Under the pieces are notes generated by a model. The model was not told the DNA's origin. It saw only the letters and a program-made list of their open reading frames with translations, and did no database searches. The translations under genes and the position numbers were made by a program. A DNA stretch of 64,000 bases from Apostichopus japonicus (Eukaryota > Echinodermata > Holothuroidea > Aspidochirotida > Stichopodidae), in NCBI RefSeq assembly GCF_037975245.1, contig NC_092567.1, positions 7,004,714-7,068,713 of the forward strand, read 5' to 3'. Shown here one piece after another: positions 1-13,160 of the stretch; position 1 is the first letter of the stretch; each line of letters begins with the position of its first letter.

Positions 1-1147
1 GATATCTATCTATCAAGCAATTAAGCTGTTCTTAGTAGGACCAAAAGATCCTCGTATCAAATCAACTGATATTAAAGATATCATTGAACGCTGTTCTTCA
101 GTTAAGGTACTTCTGGACGGATATGATGAGTTTCCTGATAGAGACGGAGCTACCGAAAGTGACGTAGGACGTATCATAACGAGGAATCTGTTTAGGAATA
201 TTGATGTTACCCTGACAACCAGATATCTTCCGAAGGACTATGACAAAGCAAACACAAAGCGAGTTCGGTTAGTTGGTTTTGACGAAAAAGCACGTGACCA
301 GTACATTCGCAAGGCTGTAACTGGGGAAGACGAAGAAAGCGTTGCTAAAATTAAGCGCGCTTTGAAAGCAAACCCGATCCTGGATGCCCTATGTCAGGTG
401 CCTCTTTTCTTTGTCATGTTTTCTCACATGACTCACGAGAAAGTACATTTTATGAGATTTAATTCAGTTACAGAGTTTTTCCGCTACATGATGAAATGTT
501 TCCATAGTCACAAGAGCAATAAATCAATGGATAGGAACACGAGACCACACAATGTTACATATGAGCTGAAATTTACTGAACTGAGTGAAGTAGCATTTGA
601 AGGTCTCTGCGGTAAAAACCAACAGTTATCATGGCGTAAGGATGGACTCTGTGCACGACTAGGTCAAGGGTTTTGTCAACATTATATTGCAGTTGGTATC
701 TTGGTTGAGGAAGAAGTGTCTAATGTGACAAACGAACAGACTTCTACTACAAACATACAGACAAGGACTGACATAAGGTTCTACCATAAACTATTCTGTG
801 AATGGTTTGCGTCTTTTAGACTGGTAGAAATTGTAGTTGCTACAAGAGGTGCATCTGAGCTGAAGAATGTTCTTGATAAAGTGGATCCATTTAATCTTCA
901 GTACCTCTATCGGTTCGCCTGTGGGATTAACCCAACAGTTGGGAAGAGAATAATAGAATACTTGAAGAGCAGGAAAGACGGTGATAAGTTTGCCATCCTC
1001 TGCATCCTGGAACAAACTGGCGAGGTGGATGGAATCAAGGACACCGTCAGGGATCTGTGTTCAAAGACTGTTCAGATCACGTCCGACGACAGCAAGCTTC
1101 TTCAGAGATCCACAATCCAGCTCTTGGAGATTGCATCTAGATTTGAT
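1..1147 (+). CDS. NLR-type NACHT protein, internal exon (5' end outside window)
   Basis: An open frame runs from base 2 to 1147 (382 codons) and ends at a strong donor (GTAAGT, 1148-1153) in phase 0; the apparent extension to the stop at 1166-1168 is intron. The Walker A motif lies upstream of the window. Seen here: a Walker B segment, VLLDGYDEFP, at codons 36-45; an arginine-bearing sensor-like TTRYLP; the RVRLVGF strand usual at the end of NACHT domains; then a helical region with NPILDALCQVPLF, KNQQLSW and LQYLYRFACG. These blocks match in order the exons of the second NLR gene at 43513-48803, so the two are paralogues. By family knowledge the NACHT is an ATPase that drives oligomerisation of a cytosolic immune sensor. 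Here the region homologous to exons 3 and 4 of the second gene is one unbroken exon. An internal ATG at 362 is not the real start, because coding sequence continues upstream of it. Confidence 0.85.
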
Positions 1148-1990
1148 GTAAGTATGTTGATAATATAAAAACAGTTTGATACGTTAGTTTCTGTCAACTA
1201 TACCAAAACAACGTAATACTGATCGATTAACTAAATATACCAAAATATCAATATCAACAACAACATAATTTATTCCAAAAATATCAATTCATAAATGTTT
1301 ACGTTAGATTCTGTGACATGTGACCATTCTATATGAATATTCTATTAGACTACACAGCCCGCCAAGAGAAAGTCACAAATTATCAATGTGTTGTTTTATT
1401 TAAAAAAAAAAATTTCATCGATGAGTGTTTCGTTATGAGATATCATTCAAACCTATTGGAATGATAAGCAAAGATAGTTCAAGAATTAAGTCTACTGAAA
1501 TAAATGTCTCAGATAATCTAGACAGCCAGCGTTCCATCCGTTCGTAAATACGCGATTCAGATCTCTAAAATATCGAAAGAAAGCCAAATTGTAAACTCTA
1601 AAGGGTCACCAGAGTCATTGTATTAAACGCCACAACTGAGAGATTGCTGATCAAATCTACACAGGCTTGTACAACAATTTGCTTTCTTCATTTCTCGACA
1701 TGGCCCTCTAGAAAACGTGCAAAGGAACTTAAGATTCAACATCGTACCATTCAAGGGTAGTTATGTGAAACATGTACCAGAGATGAAAAGAACCATGCCG
1801 ACTACGATTCTATATTCCTTGTCACTGAAATATTGTCTTGAAGGGTAACTCCATAGGCAGAATTTTCGTGTGGATACGTTTTAAAGAAAGAAAAAGAAAA
1901 TATGGGTGCCAGAAAAATATCAATAGCTATTGAGCTTTTTCAAGACATTCACCTTACAAACTATGTTTATACGATGGAATGCCTCTTTAA
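1148..1990. other. Intron or intergenic stretch after the first NLR exon
   Basis: It begins with the GTAAGT donor of the preceding exon. It is AT-rich, with many stops in all frames and an A-run near 1405. I see no exon, RNA gene or mobile-element end. It ends in a C-rich run near 2010-2030, just before the (TA)n tract. Confidence 0.5.
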
Positions 1991-2178
1991 GGTTTCAGAT
2001 ATGACAATCCCCCACCACCCCCCCCCCCCTCTGTAACAGGCCAACATGTTAACATGAATTCATTGATTTATAAATTAAATAATTCAACAAACGTCTTCTA
2101 ACTTCACACTATAACAACAGAATAACACTGAATGACATTCAACATCATTTGACCTTGACATATTTGTAATCTAGTGTA

Positions 2179-3318
<1,140 letters not shown>

Positions 3319-3831
3319 ATGCTGCTCTAGACTTACATTGTGATAGTTAGAGTAATCGTGCATTAGACTTTCGGTGTTAATCACCGTATGTTAGTATAAA
3401 TTCGCTAACTAGGCGAGGATCATATCAATTGAAGTAGGGAGAATGACTTCATGCGACATATACTGAAGCCACACATCTAACTTGTGGCGCTTTGCTTGTA
3501 CGGCCAGACAGTTACGGCGCGTAATACAAACACTACGTCTTTGACATAACTAAAGTGATAAAGTTGACATAAATCACTCGAAATGGTGATATCGTGTGCC
3601 GCATTTGGGTGCCAAAAATGTTACAGTGGTCTGTAGTTTCACAGGTAATTCTAAAGAAGCGATAGTAGAAGCAATTACATAGGAATCTAATTACTCTACT
3701 AGTGTCGTCTGCTCAGCTGATTTTGTTATTCACTGGACCCTTGATATAGTTAGCCTAGGCCCAAGACCGGCTACGGCTTTCCTTTCGGATGCGATCTGAT
3801 GAAAGCCGAATGACTGTATCCCTAACGAAAG
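3319..3831. other. Unique sequence, nothing recognised
   Basis: It lies between the minisatellite and a hAT-type MITE. No exon-like frame, tandem repeat or element terminus was found. Confidence 0.4.
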
Positions 3832-3839
3832 TTCCACAT

Positions 3840-4486
3840 CAAGGGCGGCGGAACCGGGGGGGTGGGCACAGGGGGCACGTGCCCCCCACTTTTCCTCAGG
3901 TTAAAAATGTGCCCTTTTTCTACATAAAATTGCTGAATAAATAAAGAGTTTACAAAGCGAAACCCACGTCGAATGAAATATTTCGGGAAGTTTTAAATGT
4001 TTACTACCATAGGCGTAGGAACCCAATTTGATTGGGGGGGGGGGGGGGGCTGTAACGACTTGCCCGAAAAATAATACCAAACTTTTCGCGCGCCCCGCGC
4101 GCGTTCAACATGTTAAGGTGCATATCATATAGGCATGCGTCGATAAATACATCGCATGCCAGTAACATACAATCATTTGCCGTGTTATTACCCTTCCATA
4201 TTGGTTATAATAATTGGGAAAGTCGTTACAATAATAATGATGATAATACTATCATTTAAACCATTGAAAAACACATAGCAAATTATTTTTCTTTCAGTAG
4301 GTGCCCGAAAAATTCTCAGCATATTGCCTGAATTTTCACAAAAAGTTTTGGTTGGGGGATGCAGCCCCCCCCCCCGCCTCCTACGCCTATGTTTACTACC
4401 ACAAGGCTTCGTACATTCTAACAAGGTGCCCTTCGACGTTGGAGCCCCCCCCCCCCCCCCAGATTAAAGTGCTTCCACCGCCCTTG
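3840..4486. mobile_element. Outer hAT-like MITE, TIR CAAGGGCGGYGGAA
   Basis: The left end CAAGGGCGGCGGAA and right end TTCCACCGCCCTTG form terminal inverted repeats with one mismatch. The element is flanked by perfect 8-bp direct repeats TTCCACAT (3832-3839 and 4487-4494), the duplication size of hAT transposases. It has no coding capacity. G- and C-homopolymers sit just inside both ends. A second MITE (4008-4391) is inserted in it; without that insert it would be about 255 bp. Confidence 0.88.
4008..4391. mobile_element. Inner hAT-like MITE, TIR CATAGGCGTAGGA, nested in the outer one
   Basis: The left end CATAGGCGTAGGA and right end TCCTACGCCTATG are exact inverted repeats. Perfect 8-bp duplications TTTACTAC lie at 4000-4007 and 4392-4399. 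The element carries a G-run near the left end, a C-run near the right end and an internal GCGCGC-rich hairpin. Truncated relatives occur at about 14074-14362, 17430-17732 and 27568-27871. It inserted after the outer element did. Confidence 0.92.
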
Positions 4487-4494
4487 TTCCACAT

Positions 4495-5384
4495 GCCAGA
4501 ATAACATGGGATAACGGTTATGATATCCTGGGCTTACTACGACTTACTACGCTTACTACGATTTGCACTTTGTCACGTCCGGAACAGGTGTATGTCGTGA
4601 TTGAGAGCTTGGTTGTCCGGTTAATCTGTAATGGTTTTAGTTATAATTTCTTCTTTAATATTGCAGGGTAACTTGCATGTTAACTTTCGCTCTGCAATGA
4701 CACGTATTTGTATACAAACACAGTTGTTCTAGTTATTTGTAGATTTTATCAAGTTGCAGACTGGATGTAACATCTACCTTCTATACACGACATCCGTGTA
4801 TGTGGCTTTTACTGCTTGGGTCTATCAAATCTGTGTCATATGCGGTATGACGTTTATATGACCAGAATGAAACTAATCAGTGCTGTTAGCTCCTGAATAT
4901 GATTTTGTTATCTGGTTTTTATCTTGATGTCCCTTCAAAGCTGCACTAAAAATGTCTGAATCTTCATTATCCATCTTTGTAAAACCTGATAACTTAATAC
5001 GTAATGGAACTGAATCATCTTATCTTCAATCTAAAATGATATCTAGTCATATATCGTAATAAGGATAATATCAACTAAATATGAAACAATTATATGATAC
5101 CACTGGGTACACTTCTGAAGGTCTTTAATTTGTTTGTTTGTTGTGTAAACAGTGACTGTCATACAACGGTAGTAAAGTCCGTTATAAATTTAGTTTGTGG
5201 TACAGGCTAAGTAAATGTCAAGCGTATAGCAGCAGTTAACAAAGTCATTCTAGACATTAGCCTACTGAAAATCAACGACCAATGCTCAACAAGGCATCTT
5301 GTCAAGTGTTGCGGTCCTGTGTATGAAATGTTTCAGTGAGCTCTTGTTACAATGCTATGGAGAAAACTCTTTTCTACAAGAGTA
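4495..5384. other. Unique sequence, nothing recognised
   Basis: AT-rich, with short interrupted frames only. No splice-bounded coding segment or repeat structure was identified. Confidence 0.4.
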
Positions 5385-5720
5385 GTCATATACACTGGGC
5401 AGCAACGAACTAATCTTGTACCATAATGGAGGGCAGGGGAGGAGCAGAGGGGTAGCTAGGGGAGGGGGATGGGCCCTCAAATAATTGTCCGACACCCCCA
5501 GTCATATACACTGGGCAACAACTGAACTGCGGTGAAAAACAGGTGTACTTTTACTCTCTCTCAATACGCAAATATAACGTTAATACAAAATCAAAAGATT
5601 TACTTATTCTGTACAGAGACTTACCTTGTACCATAACGGAGGGCAGAGGAGCAGAAGGGTAGCTACAGGAGGGCAATAGGCCCTCAAATATCTTTCTGCC
5701 ACCCAATGAAAGAATCTAAA
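5385..5720. repeat. Local direct duplication, offset about 216 bp
   Basis: CTTGTACCATAATGGAGGGC near 5416 recurs near 5632 with one change, followed in both cases by the same GGAGCAG, GGGTAGCTA and GGCCCTCAAATA blocks. AGTCATATACACTGGGCA also appears twice (about 5384 and 5500). This looks like a small tandem duplication with later indels. Confidence 0.7.
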
Positions 5721-5792
5721 CTGTAGTGATAGAGGTATACATTAAAGTATGAAACATTATTGTCTGGGTTTCATTGTGTCTGTTGGTGTTAG

Positions 5793-5974
5793 CTGTACCA
5801 GGTGGCAACATCCGCTCCGACTGTTATTACAAAGTACGCAATATAATATTGGAGGGTTGCTCAGAAGGAACATTGATCACAGAAAATTATGTTAACAAAT
5901 TCTTGGTCGAATTTACTTGCTTACCCGGACTTTCAACTATTATTTTCGAAAACAAAAACGATTTTACATATTGA
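5793..5974 (+). CDS. Possible terminal leucine-rich-repeat-like exon
   Basis: An acceptor-like tract (TGTTGGTGTTAG) ends at 5792 and is followed by about 60 open codons to a TGA at 5972-5974; a second possible acceptor is CCAG at 5798-5801. Both enter in phase 1. The predicted peptide contains VRNIILEGCS and LPGLSTIIFENKN, which fit the LxxLxLxxN/C spacing of leucine-rich repeats. LRRs usually follow the NACHT and helical region in NLRs, and the first NLR exon lies 4.6 kb upstream on the same strand, so this could be its last exon. That exon ends in phase 0, so at least one further exon would be needed between them. This is inference only. Confidence 0.35.
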
Positions 5975-5977
5975 CAT

Positions 5978-6955
5978 TTTGTGGTTTCATTTCTGATATT
6001 TGATTTTGCTTACAGAACAATTTAGACTGATTTCGCAAACTTTCGACACTTGATAGAAATTGTAAAGTTGCTCATGAAGTTTTGACGTTTATCTAGAAAT
6101 GTCGATCATCTGATTACCTCGTATTGTTGTACTGTTTCGCTAACAAAGGATCCAGCCGAATGACTCAGAAATATCTTAAAGTACAATCGCAGATGAGTGG
6201 AGCTGGTGTCCTCGACACTGAAGAATGTCTTCATCTAACAAGTGAACTAAGGAAGATGTGATAATGCACCCCCCCTTCCCCCTTCCCCCTTCCTTCCAGC
6301 CTCCCTCCCTTTGACACTCCAGGTATTCAGTCATTCGGTACAACGAATATCATCTTTAATTGGGTTATTACTAATTAACGTCTCATGAACACCTCCGTCT
6401 TCCGCGCACCCAATTCCATGATATTAAACTACTGCGTGTACAGGGCTATGCGCTGAATGTTAGGAAAGATAGAACAAACACCGTCTTTAACCATCACGCC
6501 CAACCCCAACCCCCCCCCCCCTCCGAACCCTAGTTATTCCACTATACTTGAAGACAACCCAGGTGACAATCATCTCCCATTTTAAGTGATATACAGCTAT
6601 GATGTTAAAGAGCACGTGACATGTCTCCATGCAGTGGGTCACGTTTTTCATCGTATATCGAGTGAAATATAGGTTTACTTTTTACTATGGAAACTGTGTA
6701 CAATTAGCGCATTGTATGTAAATACTTTAACAACATCAAACAAAAAGACAAGTCGTTCCAGACCTAAGGGAGGGGTGGTAGCTGTTAGTTAACATTTTAA
6801 TATCACAAACTGTTCTCTGAGACATTTGGGAGCAAAACACTGTTACTTTTTAAGGAAAAGTCGCCTAGGAAAGAACCTGGGCACGAAAGCCATACTACCG
6901 AACGACTGATCCGCTCTCAACCCCAGTCCCCATGCATCGGGACCGTGACTGTGTG
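5978..6955. other. No gene recognised; C-rich patches
   Basis: It holds C-runs at about 6268-6310 and 6510-6524 with no clear element boundaries. No coding exon, RNA gene or tandem array was seen. Confidence 0.35.
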
Positions 6956-7035
6956 ACAGTGGCGGAGATTTCTTGTCAGAAGTGGGGGGGGGGGGGTTGC
7001 AGGCCATTGATGAAATAAAAAGTCATAACTGCTGG

Positions 7036-7135
7036 CTCACTATCTAAGTGGAGCTTCACCATAAGTTGGCGCGAAGTGCACAAGAATTTTTTGGCAAACA
7101 TTGCCTCCCAGATTGCAGTTAATGGCACTGCCCAG
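7036..7135 (+). repeat. Degenerate copy of the CTAAGCGGAGCGCC dispersed family
   Basis: It carries ACTATCTAAGTGGAGC, then TTGGCGCGAAGTG, CAAGAATTTTTTGGC, a CAGATTGCAG block and GGCACTGCCC, in the same order as eight other copies in the window. It is one of the more diverged copies. Confidence 0.7.
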
Positions 7136-7203
7136 GCCTTGAAATGCTGCATTTAACCAGGGGGCGTATGTCGGATTTTCTAACCGGGGGGGGGGGGGGG
7201 GCT

Positions 7204-7315
7204 ACTTACTATCTAAGCGGATCGCCACCATTGGTTGGCGCGCAGCGTACAAGCAAATTTCTGGTTTTGGTACCCCCAGATCACCGGAAATGGCACTTCT
7301 CGGGCTGACCAACCG
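7204..7315 (+). repeat. Copy of the CTAAGCGGAGCGCC dispersed family
   Basis: The order is ACTATCTAAGCGGATCGC, CACCATTGGTTGGCGCGC, AGCGTACAAG, a CAGATCACCGGAAA block and GGCACTTC. It is preceded by a run of about 16 G (7187-7201). The CGC..GCG core can fold as a hairpin. Confidence 0.8.
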
Positions 7316-7807
7316 TATGTACACTCTTGCCTGAGAACCAAGTTTTTTCCAAATACTTTTTTTCTCATCTATAACCTTTTTGAAGATTGTCACCAGTCAC
7401 ACATCATGTTCGACTTCATCACATATCCTGTGGATCATTGCTTTTGTAGGTGATTCTTCATCGCGGCCCACAATATCCGTCAGCCCCACTGTTCAGAATT
7501 TGAAAATTCACAATTCTCGTGAATGAATTCACTTCAAAACATACCCATAATGTTGCACAAAATATCATCTATGGACAACCGATATAGAAAAACCTCCTTC
7601 AAACCCTAACAGACGGGTCAAAATTGCACGAGTATGATGAAGAATGTTGGTTAGGGAATTTTCGAAAATTCAGACGGCTACTAAAAAATTTCGTTGAAGG
7701 AAATAAAAATATACCAGATATTTCCAAAACCGAACACTACACACATTGACAGTTTTGAGCATTGGCGCAGATCAGTCTTGGATAATGATGGGGACGCGTA
7801 TCTATGA

Positions 7808-7915
7808 CACTATCTAAGCGGAGCGCGACCATGGGTTCGCGCGTAGCGTAAGATTTTTTTGGGGCAAATATACCTCCCAGATCGCCGGAAATAACACTTC
7901 CCAGACCTAATGATG
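7808..7915 (+). repeat. Copy of the CTAAGCGGAGCGCC dispersed family
   Basis: Same block order: ACTATCTAAGCGGAGCG, CCATGGGTTCGCGCGTAG, a T-rich stretch, CAGATCGCCGGAAATAAC and ACTTCCCAGACC. There is no coding capacity. Confidence 0.8.
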
Positions 7916-7929
7916 CTCCTAAACCTCCT

Positions 7930-10650
7930 TAAGTTTTAGATCTCATGCATGGCTTAAAATTTAGTTTGGAGAAATACATTGGTGTCTGCAGAAAGAAAAT
8001 CAGGGGACAAATAATCCAAGTAGACTTTTGTATATACGATGGGTCTGGGGTCCTCTCCCGGAAAACAAATATAGACTGCCGCAAATGCGATTTCCGTCCT
8101 ACATTTAACAACTGTGGATAAGATACAATTAAATGAGAACTGCTGCATGTCATTTGCACAATGCTGGATCAAACTGCGCCATAAGTTCAATACAGGGGAA
8201 CTTGAAATGCAGCTATTGGTCAAGACAAATTGGTAGGGACACGGTATATCATGTCCCCACTACTGAAAAAGATGGTGAGGACGTGTCCCGCTGTCCTCAC
8301 CAGGATCTGCGCCCATGGTTTGGAGGCTGTTTATCGTGGAACGCCATTTTCATGCTCACTGATATGATGTGATATCTGCTGTTTGCTCTACAAATTCGAA
8401 TAATTTTGTCACTCTTCCTCTTTCTCTTCCCTTTTTCTTGCCGTATTTTCTACTCCATCCTTTTCTCCTTTTCTCTCTTTCTTCTTTTTCTTTTCCTTCC
8501 TTCACCTCGTTGAAATTGGCAAGTGTATACAGTTCCAAAGCTATTCAACAGCAACGAAACGTTATTTTGTGTATGTCTGATGTGGGGTGAAGTTAGCGCT
8601 ATGAGCTACAAGTTCCAATGCTAGAAATAATGTGTGGGTCAATTCTAACTCGGGTTTCGGTCGTTAATTGTTGATGTAGCCTACCAGGTAAAAAGTTGAA
8701 ATGACTTTAACAATTTCAAATTTAATAATTTGATTTATTATGCCATTTGGAGCACATAACATTACTGGCAAAAACTAGGGGGTTTGATTGTGTGGGCCAA
8801 CCCCCCTCTTCAAAAAGTGGGGGTAAACCCCCCCCCCCCCAACCCCCCCCCCCAACCCCCCCCCCCCCCCCCTGTTTCTCCGTCGTCGTCATCGTCGGTT
8901 GTGCATCACCATTCCCCTCGAAAGGGAACAGATACTACCCATGATCTTATCCAAAGGCCGAGAAGCAAAACACTGTTTGGTGATAAAATGTACCGAGATA
9001 CCATACTCATAGGTAGCGTGCATGGTTAAGATTTCAATTCTAACCAGTACTTTACATACGGACTAGTAGTACAACATCCGTACTTAGTTTAATAGTGTAA
9101 GCATACATGCAATGTACTAACAAAACAACAATATCACACACGTTTAAGTTCAGCTGGTGTCTAACAATGTATTATATTATATATAAAGCATTATTATACA
9201 AGTATAAATGAACAACGGAAAAATGACTGGGAATGATAAACAAAGAAAAAGAGGATTTCAAGTTTTAAACAGTAAACAATATAATCAGCATCTCATGAAT
9301 AATCATCAACCATAAACATAAACATGAGAGAGTATTAATACGCCATTTTCAGTGAATTAGGTTTACAGTACCTTTCACGTTAATGTATGTAAAGGTGAAC
9401 ATGAATTTATGAATGGTTGGGTATACGTCATGGACAGAAACAAATCATACAGTCTCCGGCCCTATACACCATACAAAGTTCACTAATATATTGGTCACTC
9501 AGCCGCTTGAGGAATTCTTTAAAAGAAAAAGAAAACGTAATTACCTCGTTCTGCAGAGTAAAATTTGTTATTAATTAGGAAAAAAAGATTAAACCATAGC
9601 AGTACCATTTATGTCGGACACCACCAAGAAAACAAATTAAATCCTTTTATAAATCGAGTGATTGCTTCTGAAGGAAGGTCCATTACACCCTAGCAATCCC
9701 TACCTATAGACACCTTTTTAGGCTTGCTATTGTAAAGTGATGTGAGAAGTCATTTAAGTTTAAGGTTGGGACGATTGTTTTCTTCAATTTCCAGTCACCA
9801 TTTTGACCCATTACATACACAGTAGGCAAATATGACGTCATTCGGTCAGACCACATAATATAGCTTGTATAGGCAAGCAATACTAACTAAGAAAATCTGT
9901 CGTAAACAATTGTCAACAATATAAGTACGGTTCATTATTATTATAATATAATATATTATATTATAATATATTAAGTAACGACAGTTAACGATAACCCTTG
10001 TGTATGGTATATTCTCTACAAACAATGGCAAGCCAAAGGGGGAGGGGTAGGGGAGGGGGGGAAGGGTGGTCGACCGCCCATCGTCCTTCACGGAATTGTT
10101 GTGGCGTTCAGCCGGTGCATAATTACACCACTGCTACAGTAATCCTTGTCTCTTTTTCAACCTTAAAAAATATGTATTAGCAAAGCCTTGCGCTTAGAAC
10201 TACTTTTATGGATGACATTTATATTCTAAATACGCCTCAAAATGCACCAATTGACGTCTGAACTTTTATTGGGGTGGGGAGGGTGGTTGGACCCTAGACC
10301 CGCTACGTGATAGTCGGCTTGAATGACCACGGGGCATCATCCTCTCATTTATGAAATCTTTGGTTCGCATCTAGTCCTTTTTGGAATGGTTCAGGATCCT
10401 AACTTAATCCATCAATGGGCAAGTTTGAATATGCCCTCCACTTTTGAAATCCTATGCACGCACCTGTCTATGAGCCCTGCAGAGAGCTGTATTAAATGAC
10501 TATCGGGCCATACAATTTAGTGTCTGTGTTGCTTCATACCTTGCAAGGAACTGTCACGGAATGAAGAGAAAGGGAGCTGTCACTGAGTTCTTTGGTATAA
10601 CTTGATCTGTCATAATATATAATGAGTGTACATCATAATTGTAATTAATT
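7930..10650. other. Non-coding region with homopolymer and AT-palindrome patches
   Basis: No exon was recognised. It contains a pyrimidine-rich CT tract (8404-8505), a C-homopolymer cluster (about 8829-8873) and a TATAAT/ATTATA-rich palindromic stretch at 9935-9975. Open frames here are short and compositionally biased. Confidence 0.35.
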
Positions 10651-10654
10651 AATC

Positions 10655-11640
10655 ATAATCAGGGAGCTGTTACATATAGAGCTCCCTGCTATAATTTGGG
10701 AGCTGTCACTGAGAATAGCTCCCTGCTATAATTAGGAAGCTGTCACTGAGAATAGCTCCTTGCTATAATCAGGAAGCTGTCACTGAGAATAGCTCCCTGC
10801 TATAATAAGGAAGTTGTCCCTGGGAAGAGCTACCTGCTATCATTGAGGAGCTGTTATACATATAGAGCTCCCCGGTATAATTAGGGAGCTGTTACATATA
10901 GAGCTCCCTGCTATAATGAGGGAGCTGTCACTGAGAATAGCTCCCTGCTATAATGAGGGAGCTGTCACTGAGAATAGCTCCCTGCTATAATTAGGAAGCT
11001 GTCACTGAGAAGAGCTCCCTGCTATAATTAGGGAGCTGTCACTGAGAATAGCTCCCCGCTATAATGAGGGAGCTGTCACTGAGAATAGCTCCCTGCTATA
11101 ATAAGGAAGTTGTCCCTGGGAAGAGCTACCTGCTATCATTGAGGAGCTGTTATACATATAGAGCTCCCCGGTATAATTAGGGAGCTGTTACATATAGAGC
11201 TCCCTGCTATAATGAGGGAGCTGTCACTGAGAATAGCTCCCTGCTATAATGAGGGAGCTGTCACTGAGAATAGCTCCCTGCTATAATTAGGAAGCTGTCA
11301 CTGAGAAGAGCTCCCTGCTATAATTAGGGAGCTGTCACTGAGAATAGCTCCCCGCTATAATTAGGAAGCTGTTACTGAGAAGAGCTCCCTTCTATAATAA
11401 GGGAGTTGTCCCTGGGAAAAGCTACCTGCTATAATTGAGGAGCTGTTATACATATAGAGCTTCCTAGTATAATAAGGGAGCTGTTACATATAGAGATCTC
11501 TGCTAAAATTAGGGAGCTTACTTTGAGATTTCTCCCTGCTATAATTAGGGAGCTGTTGCATATTGAGCTCCGTACTGTAATTAGACATCTGTCTTCGAGA
11601 GAGAACCCTGTTATAATTAGGGAGCCCCCTCGTTATTATA
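10655..11640. repeat. 37-bp hairpin minisatellite with 296-bp higher-order repeat
   Basis: The unit reads roughly GGGAGCTGTCACTGAGAATA then GCTCCCTGCTATAATTA, so GGGAGCT and AGCTCCC inside each unit are inverted repeats and each unit can form a short stem. Variant units (TTACATATAGAGCTCC; GAAGTTGTCCCTGGG) recur in a fixed order. The block beginning at 10801 reappears at 11097 almost unchanged, giving a 296-bp higher-order period of eight units. Confidence 0.92.
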
Positions 11641-12334
11641 TGTAGTTTATGTGTTTGCATACGTATATGCATATAGGATCAAAGTATCAACATATAACTA
11701 TATCAGTGATATAGTAAACTGTTTGTTATGTAAATGTCGAGTGACGGAAGGCTATATACATACTGTGAGTAGCGTGATATATATTCAAATTTTTATCGCC
11801 GTTACAAGTAAACATTACACGACGATTGCATATATGTTTGCATGGACTTAAGTGTGTTCTAACACTGCAGGTACACAGTAACTCAGAACAGTGCAAAATG
11901 AACGACTGCAACACATTTCATTTACGATACTTCCTCAGCGCTAACTAAGGCCTCAAATCTACAAGTCATTCAATTTCTTTGAAATGAGCGTATACAATGG
12001 AGATGGGAGACGTTGGGGAGGGGGGGGGGGGGTGTGAAAAGGTGAAAGATAGTTTCACTAATCTAGGCATGTCTTCGTATGCAAGCTTCATTTTCATCAT
12101 GAGACTATATCCTCGCTGTTCGCGAGTCAGGAGAGGAATTAAAATAAATCGAGGCAGATAAAGGTGCTCATTTATACATTGTGTACCTCTGTGTCATGTT
12201 CAGACCAAGTCATGAAATATTACATATCATAACCAACACCTCAATCGTATCTAAGCACTTAATTATATAAATGTTATACTCCATTCTCTCATATCAAATC
12301 CGCCAACTTCTTGTCTAATTTCAAATTTCCTGGT
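11641..12334. other. No gene recognised
   Basis: AT-rich sequence with a G-run at about 12018-12031. Only short chance frames are present. Confidence 0.35.
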
Positions 12335-12342
12335 GGACAAAT

Positions 12343-13160
12343 ATGGAACGCGAAAAGGGAAACCATATTTCGTTGTCTAAACTAAGTTTGTTGCTGTCTA
12401 AACTAAAGTTGTTGCTGCTGTTTTATCATGTTGTTGCTCAAACTTACGTTGTTGTCTAAACTTACGTTGTTGTCTAAACTTACGTTGTCTAAACTTTCGT
12501 TGCTGCCTAAACTTACGTTTTTGCCTAAACTTACGTTGCTGCCTAAACGTACGTTGTTGTCTAAACCTACGTTGCCGTCTGAAGTTGGTTCCGTTGTCTA
12601 CTTACGTTATTGCCCAATCACGTGATATAAAAATATGGGCTATTCGCGCGAAATTCAACTTGCGCTGTATATACATACACGTGGTTAATTTGCTGACCAA
12701 TTACGAAATAGTCAGTAAGATTGACATGTATCCCAACCCAATTACAAACCGGTAAACGCTCTCCACCATGCTACATACATGAGCTGACCCCGCCACTTTG
12801 CTCCTCTAGAAACTTCCCGTATATGCGAAGAACAAAGGCGGCCTTGTCCACGGGACTGTTTACCTAAACCCAGGCAGCAAGAACCAATTACCCCCTGCGT
12901 ACAGTAATCATATGAAGCCCATATGGTAAAGCAATTGTTGAACAGCGCCGATGGCAACAACGTAAGCGCGAAAAGGGCAAACTGATTTCGTTGTCTAATC
13001 TAAGTTTGTTGTTGCCTAAACTAAAGTTGTTGCTGCTGTTTCACCATGCTGTTGCTCAAACTCAAGTCGATGTCTAAAATTCCGTTGTCTAAACTTACGT
13101 CGTTGTCTAAACTTACGTTAAACTTAGCAACGAAATAAGTTTGCCCTTTTCGCGTTCCAT
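12343..13160. mobile_element. 818-bp non-autonomous DNA element, TIR ATGGAACGCGAAAAGGG
   Basis: The left end ATGGAACGCGAAAAGGG and right end CCCTTTTCGCGTTCCAT are exact 17-bp inverted repeats. Flanking 8-bp sequences GGACAAAT (12335-12342) and AGACAAAT (13161-13168) differ by one base and look like a target duplication. Inside are two arrays of a roughly 18-bp unit (GTTGTCTAAACTTAC) at 12375-12620 and 12985-13125, each preceded by the same GCGAAAAGGG..TTTCGTTGTCTAA segment, so the terminal segment was itself copied inwards. No transposase is present. Confidence 0.82.

Noticed and set aside
362-1168. The first NLR frame taken as a complete 268-residue gene starting at 362
   Set aside because: Homologous coding sequence with the Walker B motif continues upstream to base 2, and a GTAAGT donor at 1148 ends the exon before the stop.
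10655-11640. CRISPR-like array of regularly spaced palindromic repeats
   Set aside because: Units abut with no variable spacers, and the host is a eukaryote. It is a minisatellite.
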